From the NCBI GenBank assembly GCA_029851415.1, contig CM056742.1, positions 84,434,748-84,498,747 of the forward strand: a stretch of DNA of 64,000 nt, in the 5' to 3' direction. The number at the start of each line of letters is the position of its first letter. Within the stretch, counting starts at the first letter, position 1. Source of the DNA: Eretmocerus hayati (Eukaryota > Arthropoda > Insecta > Hymenoptera > Aphelinidae). The translations under genes and the position numbers were made by a program. The notes below the pieces were generated by a model. It saw only the letters and a program-made list of their open reading frames with translations. It did no database searches and was not told where the DNA came from. Positions 30,717 to 41,482 of this stretch are shown piece after piece.

Positions 30717-32295
30717 TTACGAAAAATTTTGTATGTGTGTGTGTCTTGATGTGGGCGTATGTGTGTCTATTATGTCGAGATTTATCATTGTTGCGGTCTT
30801 ACACCGTTTGCACCTGAGTTCGTTGACTTTGGATTTCTTCATACATAAATCTTCAATTAGGTTCTTACCGCAGCCCTTGCATGGTAACCATCTTGTCGGT
30901 CGTTTAGAGTGGTAGTGCCTACACAGGTAGCACCAGGGGTCTGTGATTCCTCCAGTCCTTTCCTCCTCTCTGCGGCTTCGTGTCCGTATTTTCTGCTTTT
31001 CTTCCTTGTCGAGTACAGCTGAAAGTTCATCGAGATCGCTGATCTCACTAGACTGTGTACCCGGGTGGAGCACCTCGAGGTTTGCCTTGTTGCTATTGCA
31101 TCCAAAGGGTTTATTGTTATTACGGGCTGTTGCTGTAATAAGAGGTCTGGGATGCTTGACATGGATTTGTCTCGTCTTGAGTTTCGGTCAAGTAGGAAGA
31201 ATTCAATTTGTTGTGAGTTGGTAACATACCCAAGTAGCGCATTTTTCGGTGATTGGACATCACTGATGATGTTGATCAGTGGCGTATTTTTTCGTTGAAG
31301 GTCCTTCGGTTCTAATGACTTAATTACCATATCACTGTTGTCGGTAAGAATACATGTTTTGTGTTCACCCATAGCGGCTTCTGTAAGTGATGTATTGTAC
31401 TCCTCTTCCATCCTGTTGGGCGAGTTCATTCGAGAGTCATCAAGTTTAGAACCGACATATGAGGCTCCTATGTGGCTGTATGTTACATGCGACTCAACTG
31501 GTCGGGCGTGGCGGGGTGCGGCGGCTGTTACACAGATTGCGTCGTCTGCTGAACTCGCTGCGCGCGATATGTGTGACGGCATGCTACCAGCATCAGTTCT
31601 GGTCGACGCTTGAGAAGGGTTCTCGAGAAAGCGGAGAGGTGATGGGACCTGTGTAACTGGCGCCCCACTCGTTGTACACGGTAACATATTGCCGTAAGCT
31701 CCTATTGTAACCCATGCATGAGGGGAATCTTCGAGAGACCGGCGAGGTGAGGATGCCCGTGTAACTGGCGCGTCGACTGCTGGCTTTGGCTTGTGTAACA
31801 TGCCATGTGTCATGAAATTTGAAACTTCGACGGTGGAGGTTGCGAGAACCACATGGTTGTCAAACTCGGGATTGCCGGGGATCAAGTTATAGTCATGGAG
31901 TTGATGAGTATTACTTGTCCCTTTGGAGTTATCTGTTCCTCGGGTGAGGGGTTCGGAGACCTCGCTCTCAACCGCAACGTTCACTAGTGTACCCACATCC
32001 CGAGCTTTATACAATGGTTGAGCCTCGAAATTCTTCGTAGACACGGTGTTTTGAGACATTCAGTTTGGATGCCAACGAACATCTTCGGTGGTGTCAAATT
32101 CAGATCTGTAAGTTCAAAATCGTAGGTTTTGAGGGATTCCTCGTATAACTCCACTGCTTCCTAGAATTCGTCTTCTTTTTGCATCAGAACGTGATTAGTT
32201 GCATCGTATAAGATATAAGCCATTCGGAGTCCTTCAAGGGCGCCAGCCACGAAAGCTCTTAAATGAGCATGAACTGATCTTACACGGTCCGACAT
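30717..32295 (-). pseudogene. unrecognised coding region with zinc-ribbon-like C-terminus, three frames
   Basis: Three minus-strand frames follow each other, each in the -1 frame relative to the one before. Frame 1 starts MSDRVRSVHAHLRAFVAG at 32295, has one TAG (EDEF*EAVELYEESL) and runs to about 32060. Frame 2 (32059-30857, 400 codons) starts MSQNTVSTKNFEAQPLYK and is rich in Ser, Thr and Pro. Frame 3 is open from about 31183 to 30717 and ends acidic-basic (SEISDLDELSAVLDKEEKQK), then WCYLCRHYH, CKGCGKN and LRCKRCK, three CxxC pairs that look like a zinc ribbon. In the overlap the plausible conserved part is frame 3. It could be a decayed gag/ORF1-like gene, a gene with frameshift mutations, or a case of programmed -1 frameshifting. 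No family was recognised. Confidence 0.45.
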
Positions 32296-32299
32296 TTTC

Positions 32300-33240
32300 T
32301 TTTGGTTTCTTCCTTTTTTTGCATGAAGTGATATGTAGCTTACTACGGCAGGACTAAATAGGTGTCATCATTTATGTGGCAAGTATGAGTCAAGTCGGCT
32401 CATGGTAAAACTTATTGTGTCAGCAATTTGTCGATCAGTCAACTGCGGTACTCTAATTGGGGCAGAGTTTGTAGAGAAGTCCAAAGAAAAGACCCTGGTG
32501 GCTCCATCTCTTGGTTTTTTGTTGAACTCGCCGATATATGGAATGAAGCGCGAAGTATGTCATGTTACATCCATAATTGCACTCTGAAACGACGTCTTAG
32601 TCTCTGTTCAGTCTAAGCGTGTGTACTCGTAGTGGATTCTGGGAGTGGTGTCATGTATTTCAAATTTGAGTATTGGTGTACGTGGTATGTATTGCTATTC
32701 ACAAAGGATGAGTGGATTACAATAATTGATTTATGCTGGAGAAATTTTCCTATCCACTAGAACTCGACACGCGCGCAAGCGCGCTGATCGTTCATTTTTG
32801 GAAGGTTTAAAATGGAAATTAAATGATAGAAAAATGTCATGAAAATCGAATTAAAACAATTTGGTTGAGCCAATGGATTACTCATTTTGTCACAAAACAC
32901 GAGAACTATCGTATTCCGTTTCTATCAGTTTTGCGTCGCCGCGTGTATCATAATACGTCCATCAAATTTACGAAATATAATTTGAGATAAATATTCCAGT
33001 TAGACTCCTTTTTAATTTACACTGACAATCATTGTCGGAGTCGCTAAATAATTGGAGTAACTAAATAATAGAAAAAAATATATTAAATTGGATTATCGCG
33101 TCGATCACATCACTGACTGCAGTATCTGGATGACGTGATTGTTTTCTTGACGGAGGGGGAGACGGGGGGTAGAGAGAAGGAGAGTAGATATATGGTGGGA
33201 GAGACATAGGTATAGATATATATTTTGGGATGTAGTAGTC
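32300..33240. other. non-coding, no gene recognised
   Basis: AT-rich sequence with short frames only. A purine-rich run of GGGGGAGA type lies at 33152-33182. No repeats of note. Confidence 0.35.
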
Positions 33241-33246
33241 GCTCGA

Positions 33247-33498
33247 TGAGTTACAGCACAGCAAGTCTCGATTTTGGGTTCGGTGGCATCTCACTTATTC
33301 TGAAAAATTCAATTTTCAAAAGATACCCCTACTTTCACGACGTATTCTACAATCACTGTGTGGATAGTACTGATGGTCACTTGTTTTTGAAAATGCTCAC
33401 GGATAACGAAAGAAATCTGACACAAATACTCCGAGCTCAGCAAACGCAACTGCTAATATCGGCAACACATTGTGAGTCTTGGACAATTGTATCTTGAT
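33247..33498 (+). CDS. small unrecognised frame upstream of the OB-fold gene
   Basis: About 83 codons are open from an ATG at about 33247 (MSYSTASLDFGFGGISLILK) to a stop near 33498, 34 bases before the start of the next gene on the same strand. It has no recognisable domain. It may be an upstream frame within the 5' UTR of that gene, or chance. Confidence 0.2.
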
Positions 33499-33531
33499 CA
33501 GATATAGTGAAGTTTTCAAAAAGAGTGAAAA

Positions 33532-35129
33532 ATGGGTGACCTCAATGGCTCTGATAATTTGATCTACGAATACAGTCCAGCTGGAATTTCTGAGCAGATT
33601 AAAGACCCAGAAATGTACCTAACCTCTCTTGATTTTTTGAATTCTATCAAACCAATGGATGCTGCTAAGTAAGTGTGCTTGTTATGGTCATGTTAGAAAT
33701 ATTTTTCATAAATCTATGATTAACATAGTATTGATTCCAAATGTAAGTTTCATCTACATTCTGTACTTTCTTTGCCTTGTTTCAGTGATATTATTGGAAT
33801 CGTTACTGTTGTCCATGATCAAAGAGTAGTCAAAGACAGAGGTGGAAATGAATATTTACTCTTTAAATTTCTTATCAAATGTGATGGTGACTACGAAATA
33901 CCTGTGACTGCCTGGGATGAAGATATTTCTCGTATAAAACCACTCATCAAACCAGACTATGTAAGGATTATTTTCTTTTCTCTGGAATACTGAAAATTCC
34001 TGGAACCTTCAATGAGTTGATGAAGGTTGTAATTGTTTTCAATTGAAGGGATTTCTCCTTTGATTACAGATAATCCACTTTGATGGAGTCTTTGCTCGGA
34101 GTCAGGACCCTAAGTATAGTGACGATGGCAAGCTTTTTGTCTTTACGGTTAGAAGTAATACTCGTGTAAATACTTTGGGTATAAAAAAGAATGATATTGA
34201 TGCTGTAGCTAAGGAGCAGATTGACTCATACTCTAATTTACAAGATTGTATCAACTCGTCAAAAAAAATAGGAAAGAATGATTTAATTCTGGTAGTAAGA
34301 ATCATGATGCTTTATGTAATTAATTCATCATTTTGAGATGAAATATTGATTTACAGATTTACAAGTTTACATCAAGTCTAATGGTCTTCAACTTGATGGA
34401 TCTGGCCCAAAAAAGAGAATTGGATTACTAACAGACCTGAAGTTTAAAACGAATATTGTAATTTTCAATTTTGAAGATGAAAGAGTATTCGAGCAAGGTC
34501 AGAAGATCGGAGTGCGAGGCAAGATGAATAGCTCTGCAGTCAATCCAACTTTGAATGTGGAAGAATCCAAAGATATTGAAATTATCAAAGAAGGTGAAAA
34601 TGTACCAGTTGAAATATTACGTAAAAAGAATAAATTCCCCAAGTACAATAATTTTGAGGATGAAACCAAAAAGGAGCCAGAGGTAATTAATCAATCATTG
34701 TTTATCTGTGGTTTCCCTAAAATCATCTCAATTTGTAAATTATTATCTCCAGGTGCTTGAAGAAGCATGATAGAAAAATCATTATCTAGTATGATATATC
34801 TTTTTGATGTTATGAAGTTGATGAACAATGATGATGTTCGAAGAGAATCCATTTTGTTTCTAGTTTCACTGGACTCTTTCTGTTTGTAGTCTGACACATA
34901 GTTGATGAGTTTTCAACGTTGCTAATATTGATTGGCCAAGCATTGTTTGATATTAGCTTCTGAGAGAAAGAGAGAGTCAAAAGCCTTTTCTCTGATGAAT
35001 TGTACTGATGAATTGGTTTTATTATTCTTTATCGGTTAGGTGAATGAAATTAAGGCATTTGTTACACCAAAAACTCAATGTTCATTAGTACTCATGAGAA
35101 TTAGAAGGAGAAAACAGGACACTTCATAA
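33532..35129 (+). CDS. RPA70-like two-OB-fold protein, plus-strand copy
   Basis: Predicted exons are 33532-33668, 33786-33960, 34070-34247, 34357-34682 and 35040-35129, giving 301 residues. Introns are short with GT..AG ends, in phases 2, 0, 1 and 0. The intron-3 donor (T|GTATCA at 34248) was chosen to keep frame; the stronger-looking GTAGTAAG at 34291 would break it. The first OB fold (about residues 46-130) opens DIIGIVTVVHDQRVV and reaches YEIPVTAWDED with the conserved Trp89. A linker follows, then a second OB fold (about 165-235; LQVYIKSNG, then VFEQGQKIGVRGKM) and a charged tail. Known family: RPA70 binds single-stranded DNA through such tandem folds in replication and repair. The RPA70 N-terminal domain and zinc-finger C-domain are absent, so this is a shortened relative, not canonical RPA70. 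AATAAA lies at 35168. Confidence 0.72.
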
Positions 35130-35167
35130 CAGGTAGGTTGTTATTATTCAAGCATTCAGCAGGATAG

Positions 35168-35173
35168 AATAAA
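35168..35173 (+). terminator. polyadenylation signal of the plus-strand OB-fold gene
   Basis: AATAAA stands 39 bases after the stop codon, at a normal place for cleavage and polyadenylation just downstream. Confidence 0.5.
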
Positions 35174-35817
35174 CGTGAGGTTAGAACATTTGGTATTTTC
35201 AGTGAATTTGTTTTAGCTCTCTTCTCTTGAACATTTAGTCGTCAGATCCAAGCATCTTTATTATAAACTTTGGTTGGCTATGGTATCAAATACTCAGCGA
35301 TTCCAAATAAGAGATAATGAACTTCTAAATCTTGATATAGATTTGACTACGCAAAGTTTCAAATTAGACATTGATGCTTAAAAGACACTATTCACAAAAA
35401 AAACTATGGACATAAGAGTCATAAAAGGCTGATTCTATGTAAAACTAAGTAATAATTTCCCAACTTCATGTTGAATGTACATGGATTGATGGAAATCTTG
35501 ACTTTCTAATGAATCCATGATTCTCGCTTGAACTTTTTGGTGGTTATGGATAAGAATCTGTAGACTCTTGAGTATCAGTAAAAATTTGTGTCAAGGTCAA
35601 TACAGCATATTGAGGATAACAGGTGTCAAGGATAACAAACTAATATGGTTTTTATTGAGATAAAATTACATAGCTTCATCTTCAAACTTGGTCATTCTAA
35701 AATCACAAAATCAAGATAACGTAGAACAGTGTTGTCATTTATGTATTAGAGAAGAATTCAAATGGCAACTATAACAGAACTTGATATTACTATTACTGAG
35801 CTATTACTTGACTTGAA
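35174..35817. other. convergent intergenic spacer
   Basis: AT-rich sequence between the 3' ends of the two OB-fold genes. On the minus strand an AATAAA (plus-strand TTTATT, 35651-35656) lies about 165 bases downstream of the second gene's stop. No coding frame was seen. Confidence 0.5.
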
Positions 35818-36841
35818 CTAATGAACATAATGATAACCATCAAGTAAAAACTGCAAGGATTCCCTAGTCTTGCTTTCGTCTACTCGAACATCACTCACAG
35901 ATTCTGCTTTTATGTACGGAGGAGCAAAATTGTCTCTCAATTGGGAGCTACCTGTCACTTCAACATACTGACCTTTTTGATACTTGGACTCGTCATCTTG
36001 ATCAAAGAATTTATTGATATGCACTTCAAGTTTCTTCACACCATTAGTGATACTGCCAATACCAATGCTTCTATTTTTCATTTTTAGCTCACGAAAACTA
36101 TTTTTGATGTAACCTCCAATCTCTGAAAAGTATAAAGATCAATTGAATTTCTCTATTGCTAGAATGGAAAAAAGTCTTTAAGAATTGATACTTCCATACT
36201 CACTAATTGGTCCTTGAACATTCATTATGTTATCAAAATCCACAGTAGTTGAGGTTGGCACTATAAGTTGTTCGTTGAAGGTCCCAAGAATATTGATGTT
36301 GCATTTGTCATTCACAATCAATTCGAACTTAACGTTCCCACCATTGTAGAGAGAATTGGGTTTTGCTGGGCTTGAATAAACCCTTTCAACTAACAGAACC
36401 TGGAATTCAAGGGGAATGTTAATCAGCACACAATTTCTAAATTCTAGCTGGATGAAAAATGAGATCATCTTGAAAAAAATGTAAATACCTCTCCAGTTTC
36501 AAATTTTTCCAAAATCCTGGTATTGTTTGCCCAGGCAATCAATTGAACTGTACGACCTTGAGCATTGCTAACAACAATACGCTCTACATAAACTCCATTT
36601 TTTGCCAATGTTTTTGGATACACTGTACACACATATCCAACGAGTTCACTGTAAGTGGAGAGAGGAACGTCAAAAAATCAATAAGTAGAGAGAATCATGA
36701 AAGAAATTTTTTAAAGGTTATAAAGTTCAAAATATGATTTAGGATCAATTGTATGAAAACTCACTCGCTGGAGTCATGCAATTCAGTTGAGTCGATAGTT
36801 GCATTGTCACTGAAAGTAGATGAATCTGTGAAACTTTTCAT
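35818..36841 (-). CDS. RPA70-like two-OB-fold protein, minus-strand copy
   Basis: Predicted exons, read leftward, are 36841-36765, 36648-36489, 36399-36204 and 36122-35818, giving 245 residues. Introns have GT..AG ends and phases 2, 0, 1, the same as the first three introns of the convergent neighbour. The start MKSFTDSSTFSDNATIDST is a short acidic-Ser N-terminus. OB fold 1 (about 26-110) opens DELVGYVCTVYPK and reaches TVQLIAWANNTR with Trp65. OB fold 2 (about 147-230) contains GGYIKNSF, KLEVHINKFFDQDD and KGQYVEVTGSSQLRD. The equivalent YIK and G-Q-x-x-x-V-x-G positions exist in the neighbour. I infer a single-strand nucleic-acid-binding role from the RPA-type fold. The N-terminal and zinc-finger domains of RPA70 are missing. 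The satellite array begins about 90 bases upstream of the ATG. Confidence 0.74.
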
Positions 36842-36927
36842 CTTGATCTGGTTTTTGTGACAAATATTTTACAGCAATCTTCAACGAAAGACTGAGCTGA
36901 TGAAATTAAGGAAGTGGATATAGACAG

Positions 36928-38645
36928 CGCTCACGTACGGGAACCCGTGTGGAATAGACGGGAATCGGGTAATATACGTGCGTTCCCGTAAGCTGCCCGT
37001 GCTGGTTTTTGTGCTCTATGCAAGCTCAACGGGCGGCGCACGGATGGCACCCGTGCCACCCCGTTTAGCTGCAAGCTCACCACCCGTGGCTTCCCGTAAA
37101 TGTGGTGCACTCGTAGTTTTTCCCGTTTCTACCCGTGCGACTTCGACATTGGGGATGGAAATAGGGGTGGTGACCCGTGTCTACCGGTCTGCCCGTTCAC
37201 AACCCGTAGGACTCGGATCTTGCGAGATACGTGGAGGAGTTAATACCCGTGTCTACCCGTCTGCCCGTTCTCTACCCGTGAAACTGGATTCTAGCCAAAT
37301 TGAAGACAGGTGAATGCCCGTATCTACCCGGCTGCCCGTCCACGACCCGTAAGACTGGGATGAAGCCGTATCAAAGACGGATGATTGCCCGTATCTACCC
37401 GTCTGCCCGTTCACAACCCGTGTGGGTCGAATTTTGCGAGATAGGCGGGGGAGTGAATCCCCGTGTCTACCCGTCTGCCCGTTCATGACCCGTAAGACTG
37501 GAATGAAGCCGTATCAAAGACGGATGATTGCCCGTATCTACCCGTCTGCCCGTTCACAACCCGTGTGGCTCGAATTTTGTCAGTAGGTAGGGGAGTGCAT
37601 ACCCGTGTCCACCCGTCTGCTCACTCTCTACCCGTGAAACCAGAACGGAGCCAAATCGAAGACAGGTGATTGCCCGTATCTACCCGTCTGCCCGTTCACA
37701 ACCCGTGTGGCTCGGAGTTTGCGAGATAGGCGGGGGAGTGAATCCCCGTGTCTACCCGTCTGCCCGTTCACAGCCCGTGTGGCTCGAATTTTGCGAGATA
37801 GGCGGGGGAGTGAATCCCCGTGTCTACCCGTCTGCCCGTTCATGACCCGTAAGACTGGAATGAAGCCGTATCAAAGACGGATGATTGCCCGTGTCTACCC
37901 GTCTGCCCGTTCACAGCCCGTGTGACTCGAATTTTGCGAGATAGGCGGGGCAGTGAATCCCCGTGTCTACCCGTCTGCCCGTCCATGACCCGTAAGATGA
38001 GGATGAAGCCGAATCAAAGACGGAAGATCGCCCGTATCTACCCATCTGCCCGTTCACGACCCGTAAGACTCGGATGAAGCCGAATCAAAGACGGATGATT
38101 GCCCGTATCTACCCATCTGCCCGTTCACAATCCGTGAGACTCGGATCTTGCGAGATACAAAGGAGAGTTCATACCCGTGTCTACTCGTCTGCCCGTTCTC
38201 TACCCGTAAAACCAGATTGGAGCCAAATTAAAGACAGGTGATTGCCCGTATCTACCCGTCTGCCCGTCCACAACCCGTAAGACTGGAATGAAGCCGAATC
38301 AAAGACGGATGATGGCCCGTATCTACCCGTCTGCCCGTTCACAGCCCGTGTGGCTCGAATTTTGTAAGATAGGCGGGGGAGTGAATCCCCGTGTCTACCC
38401 GTCTGCTCGTTCATGACCCGTAAGACTGGAATGAATCTGAATCAAAGACGGATGATTACCCGTAGCTACCCGTCTGCCCGTTCACAGCCCGTATGTCTCG
38501 AATTCTACGAGATAGACGGGGGAGTGAATCCCCGTGTCTACCCGTCTGCCCGTTCATGACCCGTAAGACTGGGATGAAGCCGAATCGAAGACAGATCATC
38601 GCCCATTTTCACCCGTCTACCCGTTGACAACCCGTGCGGCTTGGA
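36928..38645 (-). repeat. 71 bp satellite array, left block (inverted orientation)
   Basis: About 24 monomers of 71 bases, with CCCGT-rich words on the plus strand (ACCCGTCTGCCCGTTCACAA), are the reverse complement of the array at 49866-64000. The first ~210 bases and the right end are the most degenerate. Second-half types seen include those with GATAGGCGGGGGAGTGAATC, TGAAGCCGTATCAAAGACGG and GGAGCCAAATCGAAGACAGG. Short open frames across it on both strands come from the repeat. Confidence 0.95.
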
Positions 38646-40730
38646 TCCAGCAACATCAAATTTGGCAGAGCTCCTTCGGCTCCCTGTCTCGCATTCCCAC
38701 CATGTGTGGCTAGGATTTCACTAGAAAGGTGAGGCAGTGATGACTTCATTGAAAAAAGGTTGGGACCACTCCTCCCGTTGCTATGGCTGCGCTCTCGGCT
38801 AACAAAGTAGAGGTCGCAGCGCCCACTGATTCGCCCCCGGAGACGCGCTGTACCCCGAAACGGATTGAACTCCGCGGGGCCGATGTCCGAGGGCTGAGTT
38901 GCTATGTCTGCAACCACTACCTCCAAAAACTACTGTCCTCTCGCGTATACTCTTTATTTTTGATACTCCATTGATTGGGTGCATCATAGAATCAAACTTC
39001 TTTCATTGCGCAAAGTACAAAATTTCCTCTTAATGACAACAACACACGCAAAATGACATGTCATAAACGACGGTTTCATATTGAAAAAGCGTTCCAAAGT
39101 GTTACGGCATTGATCGATTTTTATCCGTAACATTTCCCATCTACCGCCAGAAAAATCGTAGATTTACATATTTCAATCGATAACTGTCATGATGAATCAT
39201 AATTTTGCACATACTTGAGCGTTTCGAATAAAATTCTGGATTTCCTCCGAATTCAAGGAATTATTCACTCAGCGATCTCAGAAAAATTACTTCATATGCT
39301 TGTACTTGCATATTTTTTGTGGATTTGTACCGCATGTCATCTGAATGCTAGAGATAATTTGGAAATTTGATTTGGAATTCTCATCAGAATTAGGTTGATC
39401 GTTCACTAAGTGTATTACACGCAAGATCCGGAGTGATGTGTATTACGACCGCATCATTTATACAATGTTTAGAGGACCATGATCGTCTGCATCGAGAACT
39501 CTGATCGCATGCAGATTATATTGTTTCCAATTTTTGCGACAAATATCGGTCCTGATCGCCGCTCGCTGCTCGAGATGCCCAAGCCACAGATCAGCAGGTG
39601 CAGAGCCCGCTGATACGAGGCAGCCGATTACTTGATGGTCCGCATGGCAGAAGTGCCGACAGCGAGCCAAGCGCCCCTATCCTTCTCTCAGTGTAGTGCC
39701 TACATGTTCTCTGTCCACAGCCCGTGCTCCTTTGTTCCCGCCGGATGGTAGATGGATGATCTCCCGTCCTTACTAGTTTGCCTGTTTACACCCTGTGCGA
39801 CTAGGATTTTGCCAGATTCCTAGGCGAAGTATTGTGACAACCATAGTCCCAAAATTTCGATATTTATTTTTAAAAATTCAAACAGTAATTTCGTGCAAGT
39901 TTCTACGAAGTAATATTGAATTTGCGCGCTTACAAGCCGATAATGTCACTCAGTGTTTACCCCCCAGTCCAGCTGAGCCTCGCGAGCTCACTTGTCATAT
40001 ATATAGAAGATATATATACGTAATTACATATACATATATACGATTATACATAGAAAATTCTATGATTTTCTATTCAAGATTTTGTGAAATTCATTCAATC
40101 AATTCTAAAAAATCTTTTCGTCATCTAGTTCCAGGATTCATTATTTTCATAGGACTTATGAAAAAATTCTAAAATTCAATGCCTTATTTGCAATATTCAA
40201 TTTTACAAAGTTCAAGCTTTTATAAAATTGTATGTAAACTAGATTCTTTCAGACTAACTAGTGGTTCTAATACAAATCAAGCTAGAACGTAGTTATTTCG
40301 ACTTATTTTGATGAAATATAGATTTTTCATCAACGATTTTGATAGTATTGTTTAAAAAATTATTTTATTGTGAAATACTGTAAAAAACCTAATATATCGT
40401 CAATTCAAGGTAATATATTGACCATATATTTCACTATTGACGAATATTACAAAAAATTCCAAAGATCTGTGGCATTTCGAAGTGAATTTACGAGTGCATC
40501 AATAAAACACGTGTCTTCGATCAATTTCTAGAAAGTTCTATATAATCATCTAAAAATTATCTTTTATTTATTACACTAAATTGAGATTTTCATTTGGAAC
40601 AATATGTGTTGGAATCGATGCAATTTTGATAATTTGTAAATATGTATATAGTGGTACTAACAGAGCTTTTCAGTTTTAATAAATAATTACGGTGCATATG
40701 AATAAATTATCTTCAGAATGTTCTGGAACT
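38646..40730. other. inter-array DNA with two decayed satellite monomers
   Basis: No gene is recognised. Decayed monomers in the left-block orientation are visible at about 38675-38745 (TGTGTGGCTAGGATTTCACTAG) and 39755-39830 (CTCCCGTCCTTACTAGTTTG, then GTGCGACTAGGATTTTGCC). AT-rich sequence with a TATATA-type microsatellite (39993-40045) follows. Confidence 0.5.
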
Positions 40731-40742
40731 CTGAGGACTGAG

Positions 40743-41152
40743 TATAAATAGAGCCCTGACCAGGTGCTCGAGGATTCTGCCTTTCAGTCGAAAATCAGCT
40801 CACAAAGCGAATAAATCGAAATCCTCAGGGTTCCATATATAATCTTATGATTGTAATGGAATCTTGAATAAAATCGATTATATATACATGTATTCTCTTT
40901 GTGTGCTTATTGCTGTGGGTAATCCTAAGTGCTCCAATTGCACGATGGAACCCACAGTGTGACTATATAGTTGGCATAATCAAACCATTGGATTTTGCTG
41001 GTGATATATTGCAGGGCCCTGATCCCCTGTATTTGTTATCAGCAAGACCCACCGAAATGAAAGTTATGTGTAAAACAGGTCAAGAAGGTGCCCTGATCCA
41101 CTGGATGGCTGTGTTTTACCGTAATAACATATTTATAGGATTTTCTTGGAAT
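40743..41152 (+). other. possible small transcription unit
   Basis: TATAAATA (40743-40750) is followed 34 bases later by the insect initiator TCAGTC (40784-40789), slightly farther than usual. Downstream, an ATG at 40888 opens MYSLCVLIAVGNPKCSNC but stops after 24 codons. The overlapping frame from 40901 (no ATG; starts at GTG) is 84 codons with a hydrophobic leader-like start (CLLLWVILSAPIARWN) and two later cysteines. Together they look like a secreted peptide with a frameshift, or chance. No family is recognised. Confidence 0.25.
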
Positions 41153-41245
41153 TAATGGGTGCCCTGATCCATCTATTAGTCTGAGAAAAAACTATAAAAG
41201 ATACAGAGATCGTACTATTGATTCCCAAGGAGGTGCCCTGATCCA
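41088..41245 (+). repeat. GGTGCCCTGATCCA direct repeats
   Basis: The 13-14 base word occurs at about 41088, 41158 and 41230, spaced about 70 and 72 bases, with weaker forms near 40752 (GCCCTGACCAGGTGC) and 41013 (GGGCCCTGATCCCC). The sequence between copies is not obviously repeated. Confidence 0.5.
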
Positions 41246-41347
41246 CCGAATTGGTTTGAGAATTGATAGTCGATTACATCACCGTAAAAATCTTGTCCTT
41301 ATCCCTGATAGCATTTGATTACTTCTGATCAAGTCATGAACTCTGAT

Positions 41348-41379
41348 ATCCGGCTCTCTCCCCAGATCCAGAGCCGGAT
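41348..41379. repeat. perfect 10-base-arm hairpin
   Basis: ATCCGGCTCT and AGAGCCGGAT flank a 12-base loop. No associated gene is seen. Confidence 0.5.
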
Positions 41380-41429
41380 AGACTACGCATACCTCCACCC
41401 TAATTATCCGAGGTATCGCGTCGGTCACA

Positions 41430-41482
41430 GTATCCCCTTGTCTACCTGGTTATCTGTTCACCACCTATGTGGCTAATGGATT
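41430..41482 (-). repeat. decayed single satellite monomer
   Basis: TATCCCCTTGTCTACCTGG followed by TGTTCACCACCTATGTGGCT matches the left-block monomer (CCCCGTGTCTACCCG, GTTCACAACCCGTGTGGCT) with several substitutions. Confidence 0.6.
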
